Shown piece after piece: positions 34,295 to 45,566 of a stretch of DNA of 64,000 bases. A program made the position numbers and the translations under genes. Under the pieces are notes generated by a model, which did not search any database, was not told where the DNA came from, and saw only the letters and a program-made list of their open reading frames with translations. Numbering within the stretch: position 1 is the stretch's first letter; each line of letters begins with the position of its first letter. The DNA is from Limanda limanda (Eukaryota > Chordata > Actinopteri > Pleuronectiformes > Pleuronectidae), in contig NW_026870563.1 in the NCBI RefSeq assembly GCF_963576545.1, positions 744,001-808,000 of the forward strand, in the 5' to 3' direction.

Positions 34295-37200
34295 GAGCTA
34301 TCTTGAATAACTTTTTTTGTGAAGGTCGGAGAGACTTGCAAGTAGGCTCTACCCCCACTAAATGGGGTAGCGCGCATCGATCGGTACCATCCTTGAGCTT
34401 CTCCGACTTTCGGAAGGGTTAGGGTTAGGGTTAGGGATGAAAGCACATAGGAGAAAGAGATATTCTTGAATAACTTTTTTTGTGAAGGTCAAAGAGACTT
34501 GCAAGTAGGCTCTACCCCCACTAAATGGGGTAGCGCGCATCGATCGGTACCATCCTTGAGCTTCTCCGACTTTCGGAAGGGTTAGGGTTAGGGTTAGGGA
34601 TGAAAGCACATAGGAGAAAGAGATATTCTTGAATAACTTTTTTTGTGAAGGTCGGAGAGACTTGGAAAGTGGTTGCATCTGGACTAATTTGGGTCCTGCG
34701 GATCGATTGGTACCATCCCCGAGCTTGTACGACCTTCGGAAGAGGTCGACCGACGAAATTCCCCCAAATCTGAGGAGATATTCTTGAATAACTTTTTTTG
34801 TGAAGGTCGGAGAGACTTGCAAGTAGGCTCTACCCCCACTAAATGGGGTAGCGCGCATCGATCGGTACCATCCTTGAGCTTCTCCGACTTTCGGAAGGGT
34901 TAGGGTTAGGGTTAGGGATGAAAGCACATAGGAGAAAGAGATATTCTTGAATAACTTTTTTTTTGAAGGTCGGAGAGACTTGCAAGTAGGCTCTACCCCC
35001 ACTAAATGGGGTAGCGCGCATCGATCGGTACCATCCTTGAGCTTCTCCGACTTTCGGAAGGGTTAGGGTTAGGGTTAGGGATGAAAGCACATAGGAGAAA
35101 GAGATATTCTTGAATAACTTTTTTTGTGAAGGTCGGAGAGACTTGGAAAGTGGTTGCATCTGGACTAATTTGGGTCCTGCAGATCGATTGGTACCATCCC
35201 CGAGCTTGTACGACCTTCGGAAGAGGTCGACCGACGAAATTCCCCCAAATCTGAGGAGATATTCTTGAATAACTTTTTTTGTGAAGGTCGGAGAGACTTG
35301 CAAGTAGGCTCTACCCCCACTAAATGGGGTAGCGCGCATCGATCGGTACCATCCTTGAGCTTCTCCGACTTTCGGAAGGGTTAGGGTTAGGGTTAGGGAT
35401 GAAAGCACATAGGAGAAAGAGATATTCTTGAATAACTTTTTTTTTGAAGGTCGGAGAGACTTGCAAGTAGGCTCTACCCCCACTAAATGGGGTAGCGCGC
35501 ATCGATCGGTACCATCCTTGAGCTTCTCCGACTTTCGGAAGGGTTAGGGTTAGGGTTAGGGATGAAAGCACATAGGAGAAAGAGATATTCTTGAATAACT
35601 TTTTTTGTGAAGGTCGGAGAGACTTGGAAAGTGGTTGCATCTGGACTAATTTGGGTCCTGCAGATCGATTGGTACCATCCCCGAGCTTGTACGACCTTTG
35701 GAAGAGGTCGACCGACGAAATTCCCCCAAATCTGAGGAGATATTCTTGAATAACTTTTTTTGTGAAGGTCGGAGAGACTTGCAAGTAGGCTCTACCCCCA
35801 CTAAATGGGGTAGCGCGCATCGATCGGTACCATCCTTGAGCTTCTCCGACTTTCGGAAGGGTTAGGGTTAGGGTTAGGGATGAAAGCACATAGGAGAAAG
35901 AGATATTCTTGAATAACTTTTTTTTTGGAGGTCGGAGAGACTTGCAAGTAGGCTCTACCCCCACTAAATGGGGTAGCGCGCATCGATCGGTACCATCCTT
36001 GAGCTTCTCCGACTTTCGGAAGGGTTAGGGTTAGGGTTAGGGATGAAAGCACATAGGAGAAAGAGATATTCTTGAATAACTTTTTTTGTGAAGGTCGGAG
36101 AGACTTGGAAAGTGGTTGCATCTGGACTAATTTGGGTCCTGCAGATCGATTGGTACCATCCCCGAGCTTGTACGACCTTCGGAAGAGGTCGACCGACGAA
36201 ATTCCCCCAAATCTGAGGAGATATTCTTGAATAACTTTTTTTGTGAAGGTCGGAGAGACTTGCAAGTAGGCTCTACCCCCACTAAATGGGGTAGCGCGCA
36301 TCGATCGGTACCATCCTTGAGCTTCTCCGACTTTCGGAAGGGTTAGGGTTAGGGTTAGGGATGAAAGCACATAGGAGAAAGAGATATTCTTGAATAACTT
36401 TTTTTGTGAAGGTCGGAGAGACTTGCAAGTAGGCTCTACCCCCACTAAATGGGGTAGCGCGCATCGATCGGTACCATCCTTGAGCTTCTCCGACTTTCGG
36501 AAGGGTTAGGGTTAGGGTTAGGGATGAAAGCACATAGGAGAAAGAGATATTCTTGAATAACTTTTTTTGTGAAGGTCGGAGAGACTTGCAAGTAGGCTCT
36601 ACCCCCACTAAATGGGGTAGCGCGCATCGATCGGTACCATCCTTGAGCTTCTCCGACTTTCGGAAGGGTTAGGGTTAGGGTTAGGGATGAAAGCACATAG
36701 GAGAAAGAGATATTCTTGAATAACTTTTTTTGTGAAGGTCGGAGAGACTTGCAAGTAGGCTCTACCCCCACTAAATGGGGTAGCGCGCATCGATCGGTAC
36801 CATCCTTGAGCTTCTCCGACTTTCGGAAGGGTTAGGGTTAGTGTTAGGGATGAAAGCACATAGGAGAATGAGATATTCTTGAATAACTTTTTTTGTGAAG
36901 GTCGGAGAGACTTGCAAGTAGGCTCTACCCCCACTAAATGGGGTAGCGCGCATCGATCGGTACCATCCTTGAGCTTCTCCGACTTTCGGATGGGTTAGGG
37001 TTAGGGATGAAAGCACATAGGAGAAAGAGATATTCTTGAAAAACTTTTTTTGTGAAGGTCGGAGAGACTTGGAAAGTGGTTGCATCTGGACTAATTTGGG
37101 TCCTGCGGATCGATTGGTACCATCCCCGAGCTTGTACGACCTTCGGAAGAGGTCGACCGACGAAATTCCCCCAAATCTGAGGAGATATTCTTGAATAACT

Positions 37201-39930
37201 TTTTTTGTGAAGGTCGGAGAGACTTGCAAGTAGGCTCTACCCCCACTAAATGGGGTAGCGCGCATCGATCGGTACCATCCTTGAGCTTCTCCGACTTTCG
37301 GAAGGGTTAGGGTTAGGGTTAGGGATGAAAGCACATAGGAGAAAGAGATATTCTTGAATAACTTTTTTTGTGAAGGTCGGAGAGACTTGCAAGTAGGCTC
37401 TACCCCCACTAAATGGGGTAGCGCGCATCGATCGGTACCATCCTTGAGCTTCTCCGACTTTTGGAAGGGTTAGGGTTAGGGTTAGGGATGAAAGCACATA
37501 GGAGAAAGAGATATTCTTGAATAACTTTTTTTGTGAAGGTCGGAGAGACTTGCAAGTAGGCTCTACCCCCACTAAATGGGGTAGCGCGCATCGATCGGTA
37601 CCATCCTTGAGCTTCTCCGACTTTCGGAAGGGTTAGGGTTAGGGTTAGGGATGAAAGCACATAGGAGAAAGAGATATTCTTGAATAACTTTTTTTGTGAA
37701 GGTCGGAGAGACTTGCAAGTAGGCTCTACCCCCACTAAATGGGGTAGCGCGCATCGATCGGTACCATCCTTGAGCTTCTCCGACTTTCGGAAGGGTTAGG
37801 GTTAGGGTTAGGGATGAAAGCACATAGGAGAAAGAGATATTCTTGAATAACTTTTTTTTTGAAGGTCGGAGAGACTTGCAAGTAGGCTCTACCCCCACTA
37901 AATGGGGTAGCGCGCATCGATCGGTACCATCCTTGAGCTTCTCCGACTTTCGGAAGGGTTAGGGTTAGGGTTAGGGATGAAAGCACATAGGAGAAAGAGA
38001 TATTCTTGAATAACTTTTTTTGTGAAGGTCGGAGAGACTTGGAAAGTGGTTGCATCTGGACTAATTTGGGTCCTGCAGATCGATTGGTACCATCCCCGAG
38101 CTTGTACGACCTTCGGAAGAGGTCGACCGACGAAATTCCCCCAAATCTGAGGAGATATTCTTGAATAACTTTTTTTGTGAAGGTCGGAGAGACTTGCAAG
38201 TAGGCTCTACCCCCACTAAATGGGGTAGCGCGCATCGATCGGTACCATCCTTGAGCTTCTCCGACTTTCGGAAGGGTTAGGGTTAGGGTTAGGGATGAAA
38301 GCACATAGGAGAAAGAGATATTCTTGAATAACTTTTTTTGTGAAGGTCGGAGAGACTTGCAAGTAGGCTCTACCCCCACTAAATGGGGTAGCGCGCATCG
38401 ATCGGTACCATCCTTGAGCTTCTCCGACTTTCGGAAGGGTTAGGGTTAGGGTTAGGGATGAAAGCACATAGGAGAAAGAGATATTCTTGAATAACTTTTT
38501 TTGTGAAGGTCGGAGAGACTTGCAAGTAGGCTCTACCCCCACTAAATGGGGTAGCGCACATCGATCGGTACCATCCTTAAGCTTCTCCGACTTTCGGAAG
38601 GGTTAGGGTTAGGGTTAGGGATGAAAGCACATAGGAGAAAGAGATATTCTTGAATAACTTTTTTTGTGAAGGTCGGAGAGACTTGCAAGTAGGCTCTACC
38701 CCCACTAAATGGGGTAGCGCGCATCGATCGGTACCATCCTTGAGCTTTTCCGACTTTCGGAAGGGTTAGGGTTAGGGATGAAAGCACATAGGAGAAAGAG
38801 ATATTCTTGAATAACTTTTTTTGTGAAGGTCGGAGAGACTTGCAAGTAGGCTCTACCCCCACTAAATGGGGTAGCGCGCATCGATCGGTACCATCCTTGA
38901 GCTTCTCCGACTTTCGGAAGGGTTAGGGTTAGGGTTAGGGATGAAAGCACATAGGAGAAAGAGATATTCTTGAATAACTTTTTTTGTGAAGGTCGGAGAG
39001 ACTTGCAAGTAGGCTCTACCCCCACTAAATGGGGTAGCGCGCATCGATCGGTACCATCCTTGAGCTTCTCCGACTTTCGGAAGGGTTAGGGTTAGGGTTA
39101 GGGATGAAAGCACATAGGAGAAAGAGATATTCTTGAATAACTTTTTTTGTGAAGGTCGGAGAGACTTGCAAGTAGGCTCTACCCCCACTAAATGGGGTAG
39201 CGCGCATCGATCGGTACCATCCTTGAGCTTCTCCGACTTTCGGAAGGGTTAGGGTTAGTGTTAGGGATGAAAGCACATAGGAGAAAGAGATATTCTTGAA
39301 TAACTTTTTTTGTGAAGGTCGGAGAGACTTGCAAGTAGGCTCTACCCCCACTAAATGGGGTAGCGCGCATCGATCGGTACCATCCTTGAGCTTCTCCGAC
39401 TTTCGGATGGGTTAGGGTTAGGGTTAGGGATGAAAGCACATAGGAGAAAGAGATATTCTTGAAAAACTTTTTTTGTGAAGGTCGGAGAGACTTGGAAAGT
39501 GGTTGCATCTGGACTAATTTGGGTCCTGCGGATCGATTGGTACCATCCCCGAGCTTGTACGACCTTCGGAAGAGGTCGACCGACGAAATTCCCCCAAATC
39601 TGAGGAGATATTCTTGAATAACTTTTTTTGTGAAGGTCGGAGAGACTTGCAAGTAGGCTCTACCCCCACTAAATGGGGTAGCGCGCATCGATCGGTACCA
39701 TCCTTGAGCTTCTCCGACTTTCGGAAGGGTTAGGGTTAGGGTTAGGGATGAAAGCACATAGGAGAAAGAGATATTCTTGAATAACTTTTTTTGTGAAGGT
39801 CGGAGAGACTTGCAAGTAGGCTCTACCCCCACTAAATGGGGTAGCGCGCATCGATCGGTACCATCCTTGAGCTTCTCCGACTTTCGGAAGGGTTAGGGTT
39901 AGGGTTAGGGATGAAAGCACATAGGAGAAA
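34295..39930 (+). repeat. Region III, 5,636-bp copy 1
   Basis: This full-length copy is delimited by GAGCTATCTTG marks at 34,295 and 39,931. All internal marks recur 5,636 bp downstream: T9-GGAGG at 35,927 and 41,563, TTAGTGTTAGGG near 36,841 and 42,477, and the CTTTTCCGAC unit with two hexamers near 38,750 and 44,390. By eye only a few differences to the next copy stand out: AA for GG at 34,491-34,492, A for G at 38,579, and C at 39,856 where the next copy has T. Confidence 0.92.
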
Positions 39931-42900
39931 GAGCTATCTTGAATAACTTTTTTTGTGAAGGTCGGAGAGACTTGCAAGTAGGCTCTACCCCCACTAAATG
40001 GGGTAGCGCGCATCGATCGGTACCATCCTTGAGCTTCTCCGACTTTCGGAAGGGTTAGGGTTAGGGTTAGGGATGAAAGCACATAGGAGAAAGAGATATT
40101 CTTGAATAACTTTTTTTGTGAAGGTCGGAGAGACTTGCAAGTAGGCTCTACCCCCACTAAATGGGGTAGCGCGCATCGATCGGTACCATCCTTGAGCTTC
40201 TCCGACTTTCGGAAGGGTTAGGGTTAGGGTTAGGGATGAAAGCACATAGGAGAAAGAGATATTCTTGAATAACTTTTTTTGTGAAGGTCGGAGAGACTTG
40301 GAAAGTGGTTGCATCTGGACTAATTTGGGTCCTGCGGATCGATTGGTACCATCCCCGAGCTTGTACGACCTTCGGAAGAGGTCGACCGACGAAATTCCCC
40401 CAAATCTGAGGAGATATTCTTGAATAACTTTTTTTGTGAAGGTCGGAGAGACTTGCAAGTAGGCTCTACCCCCACTAAATGGGGTAGCGCGCATCGATCG
40501 GTACCATCCTTGAGCTTCTCCGACTTTCGGAAGGGTTAGGGTTAGGGTTAGGGATGAAAGCACATAGGAGAAAGAGATATTCTTGAATAACTTTTTTTTT
40601 GAAGGTCGGAGAGACTTGCAAGTAGGCTCTACCCCCACTAAATGGGGTAGCGCGCATCGATCGGTACCATCCTTGAGCTTCTCCGACTTTCGGAAGGGTT
40701 AGGGTTAGGGTTAGGGATGAAAGCACATAGGAGAAAGAGATATTCTTGAATAACTTTTTTTGTGAAGGTCGGAGAGACTTGGAAAGTGGTTGCATCTGGA
40801 CTAATTTGGGTCCTGCAGATCGATTGGTACCATCCCCGAGCTTGTACGACCTTCGGAAGAGGTCGACCGACGAAATTCCCCCAAATCTGAGGAGATATTC
40901 TTGAATAACTTTTTTTGTGAAGGTCGGAGAGACTTGCAAGTAGGCTCTACCCCCACTAAATGGGGTAGCGCGCATCGATCGGTACCATCCTTGAGCTTCT
41001 CCGACTTTCGGAAGGGTTAGGGTTAGGGTTAGGGATGAAAGCACATAGGAGAAAGAGATATTCTTGAATAACTTTTTTTTTGAAGGTCGGAGAGACTTGC
41101 AAGTAGGCTCTACCCCCACTAAATGGGGTAGCGCGCATCGATCGGTACCATCCTTGAGCTTCTCCGACTTTCGGAAGGGTTAGGGTTAGGGTTAGGGATG
41201 AAAGCACATAGGAGAAAGAGATATTCTTGAATAACTTTTTTTGTGAAGGTCGGAGAGACTTGGAAAGTGGTTGCATCTGGACTAATTTGGGTCCTGCAGA
41301 TCGATTGGTACCATCCCCGAGCTTGTACGACCTTTGGAAGAGGTCGACCGACGAAATTCCCCCAAATCTGAGGAGATATTCTTGAATAACTTTTTTTGTG
41401 AAGGTCGGAGAGACTTGCAAGTAGGCTCTACCCCCACTAAATGGGGTAGCGCGCATCGATCGGTACCATCCTTGAGCTTCTCCGACTTTCGGAAGGGTTA
41501 GGGTTAGGGTTAGGGATGAAAGCACATAGGAGAAAGAGATATTCTTGAATAACTTTTTTTTTGGAGGTCGGAGAGACTTGCAAGTAGGCTCTACCCCCAC
41601 TAAATGGGGTAGCGCGCATCGATCGGTACCATCCTTGAGCTTCTCCGACTTTCGGAAGGGTTAGGGTTAGGGTTAGGGATGAAAGCACATAGGAGAAAGA
41701 GATATTCTTGAATAACTTTTTTTGTGAAGGTCGGAGAGACTTGGAAAGTGGTTGCATCTGGACTAATTTGGGTCCTGCAGATCGATTGGTACCATCCCCG
41801 AGCTTGTACGACCTTCGGAAGAGGTCGACCGACGAAATTCCCCCAAATCTGAGGAGATATTCTTGAATAACTTTTTTTGTGAAGGTCGGAGAGACTTGCA
41901 AGTAGGCTCTACCCCCACTAAATGGGGTAGCGCGCATCGATCGGTACCATCCTTGAGCTTCTCCGACTTTCGGAAGGGTTAGGGTTAGGGTTAGGGATGA
42001 AAGCACATAGGAGAAAGAGATATTCTTGAATAACTTTTTTTGTGAAGGTCGGAGAGACTTGCAAGTAGGCTCTACCCCCACTAAATGGGGTAGCGCGCAT
42101 CGATCGGTACCATCCTTGAGCTTCTCCGACTTTCGGAAGGGTTAGGGTTAGGGTTAGGGATGAAAGCACATAGGAGAAAGAGATATTCTTGAATAACTTT
42201 TTTTGTGAAGGTCGGAGAGACTTGCAAGTAGGCTCTACCCCCACTAAATGGGGTAGCGCGCATCGATCGGTACCATCCTTGAGCTTCTCCGACTTTCGGA
42301 AGGGTTAGGGTTAGGGTTAGGGATGAAAGCACATAGGAGAAAGAGATATTCTTGAATAACTTTTTTTGTGAAGGTCGGAGAGACTTGCAAGTAGGCTCTA
42401 CCCCCACTAAATGGGGTAGCGCGCATCGATCGGTACCATCCTTGAGCTTCTCCGACTTTCGGAAGGGTTAGGGTTAGTGTTAGGGATGAAAGCACATAGG
42501 AGAATGAGATATTCTTGAATAACTTTTTTTGTGAAGGTCGGAGAGACTTGCAAGTAGGCTCTACCCCCACTAAATGGGGTAGCGCGCATCGATCGGTACC
42601 ATCCTTGAGCTTCTCCGACTTTCGGATGGGTTAGGGTTAGGGATGAAAGCACATAGGAGAAAGAGATATTCTTGAAAAACTTTTTTTGTGAAGGTCGGAG
42701 AGACTTGGAAAGTGGTTGCATCTGGACTAATTTGGGTCCTGCGGATCGATTGGTACCATCCCCGAGCTTGTACGACCTTCGGAAGAGGTCGACCGACGAA
42801 ATTCCCCCAAATCTGAGGAGATATTCTTGAATAACTTTTTTTGTGAAGGTCGGAGAGACTTGCAAGTAGGCTCTACCCCCACTAAATGGGGTAGCGCGCA

Positions 42901-45566
42901 TCGATCGGTACCATCCTTGAGCTTCTCCGACTTTCGGAAGGGTTAGGGTTAGGGTTAGGGATGAAAGCACATAGGAGAAAGAGATATTCTTGAATAACTT
43001 TTTTTGTGAAGGTCGGAGAGACTTGCAAGTAGGCTCTACCCCCACTAAATGGGGTAGCGCGCATCGATCGGTACCATCCTTGAGCTTCTCCGACTTTTGG
43101 AAGGGTTAGGGTTAGGGTTAGGGATGAAAGCACATAGGAGAAAGAGATATTCTTGAATAACTTTTTTTGTGAAGGTCGGAGAGACTTGCAAGTAGGCTCT
43201 ACCCCCACTAAATGGGGTAGCGCGCATCGATCGGTACCATCCTTGAGCTTCTCCGACTTTCGGAAGGGTTAGGGTTAGGGTTAGGGATGAAAGCACATAG
43301 GAGAAAGAGATATTCTTGAATAACTTTTTTTGTGAAGGTCGGAGAGACTTGCAAGTAGGCTCTACCCCCACTAAATGGGGTAGCGCGCATCGATCGGTAC
43401 CATCCTTGAGCTTCTCCGACTTTCGGAAGGGTTAGGGTTAGGGTTAGGGATGAAAGCACATAGGAGAAAGAGATATTCTTGAATAACTTTTTTTTTGAAG
43501 GTCGGAGAGACTTGCAAGTAGGCTCTACCCCCACTAAATGGGGTAGCGCGCATCGATCGGTACCATCCTTGAGCTTCTCCGACTTTCGGAAGGGTTAGGG
43601 TTAGGGTTAGGGATGAAAGCACATAGGAGAAAGAGATATTCTTGAATAACTTTTTTTGTGAAGGTCGGAGAGACTTGGAAAGTGGTTGCATCTGGACTAA
43701 TTTGGGTCCTGCAGATCGATTGGTACCATCCCCGAGCTTGTACGACCTTCGGAAGAGGTCGACCGACGAAATTCCCCCAAATCTGAGGAGATATTCTTGA
43801 ATAACTTTTTTTGTGAAGGTCGGAGAGACTTGCAAGTAGGCTCTACCCCCACTAAATGGGGTAGCGCGCATCGATCGGTACCATCCTTGAGCTTCTCCGA
43901 CTTTCGGAAGGGTTAGGGTTAGGGTTAGGGATGAAAGCACATAGGAGAAAGAGATATTCTTGAATAACTTTTTTTGTGAAGGTCGGAGAGACTTGCAAGT
44001 AGGCTCTACCCCCACTAAATGGGGTAGCGCGCATCGATCGGTACCATCCTTGAGCTTCTCCGACTTTCGGAAGGGTTAGGGTTAGGGTTAGGGATGAAAG
44101 CACATAGGAGAAAGAGATATTCTTGAATAACTTTTTTTGTGAAGGTCGGAGAGACTTGCAAGTAGGCTCTACCCCCACTAAATGGGGTAGCGCACATCGA
44201 TCGGTACCATCCTTGAGCTTCTCCGACTTTCGGAAGGGTTAGGGTTAGGGTTAGGGATGAAAGCACATAGGAGAAAGAGATATTCTTGAATAACTTTTTT
44301 TGTGAAGGTCGGAGAGACTTGCAAGTAGGCTCTACCCCCACTAAATGGGGTAGCGCGCATCGATCGGTACCATCCTTGAGCTTTTCCGACTTTCGGAAGG
44401 GTTAGGGTTAGGGATGAAAGCACATAGGAGAAAGAGATATTCTTGAATAACTTTTTTTGTGAAGGTCGGAGAGACTTGCAAGTAGGCTCTACCCCCACTA
44501 AATGGGGTAGCGCGCATCGATCGGTACCATCCTTGAGCTTCTCCGACTTTCGGAAGGGTTAGGGTTAGGGTTAGGGATGAAAGCACATAGGAGAAAGAGA
44601 TATTCTTGAATAACTTTTTTTGTGAAGGTCGGAGAGACTTGCAAGTAGGCTCTACCCCCACTAAATGGGGTAGCGCGCATCGATCGGTACCATCCTTGAG
44701 CTTCTCCGACTTTCGGAAGGGTTAGGGTTAGGGTTAGGGATGAAAGCACATAGGAGAAAGAGATATTCTTGAATAACTTTTTTTGTGAAGGTCGGAGAGA
44801 CTTGCAAGTAGGCTCTACCCCCACTAAATGGGGTAGCGCGCATCGATCGGTACCATCCTTGAGCTTCTCCGACTTTCGGAAGGGTTAGGGTTAGTGTTAG
44901 GGATGAAAGCACATAGGAGAAAGAGATATTCTTGAATAACTTTTTTTGTGAAGGTCGGAGAGACTTGCAAGTAGGCTCTACCCCCACTAAATGGGGTAGC
45001 GCGCATCGATCGGTACCATCCTTGAGCTTCTCCGACTTTCGGATGGGTTAGGGTTAGGGTTAGGGATGAAAGCACATAGGAGAAAGAGATATTCTTGAAA
45101 AACTTTTTTTGTGAAGGTCGGAGAGACTTGGAAAGTGGTTGCATCTGGACTAATTTGGGTCCTGCGGATCGATTGGTACCATCCCCGAGCTTGTACGACC
45201 TTCGGAAGAGGTCGACCGACGAAATTCCCCCAAATCTGAGGAGATATTCTTGAATAACTTTTTTTGTGAAGGTCGGAGAGACTTGCAAGTAGGCTCTACC
45301 CCCACTAAATGGGGTAGCGCGCATCGATCGGTACCATCCTTGAGCTTCTCCGACTTTCGGAAGGGTTAGGGTTAGGGTTAGGGATGAAAGCACATAGGAG
45401 AAAGAGATATTCTTGAATAACTTTTTTTGTGAAGGTCGGAGAGACTTGCAAGTAGGCTCTACCCCCACTAAATGGGGTAGCGCGCATCGATTGGTACCAT
45501 CCTTGAGCTTCTCCGACTTTCGGAAGGGTTAGGGTTAGGGTTAGGGATGAAAGCACATAGGAGAAA
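39931..45566 (+). repeat. Region III, 5,636-bp copy 2
   Basis: This is a near-identical tandem partner of the preceding 5,636 bp, ending at the GAGCTATCTTG mark at 45,567. Private changes noticed are loss of the GGTCAAAGAGAC variant (GGTCGGAGAG at about 40,126) and T at 45,492. The small number of differences over 5.6 kb points to a recent duplication or recent homogenisation, if the assembly is right. Confidence 0.92.
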
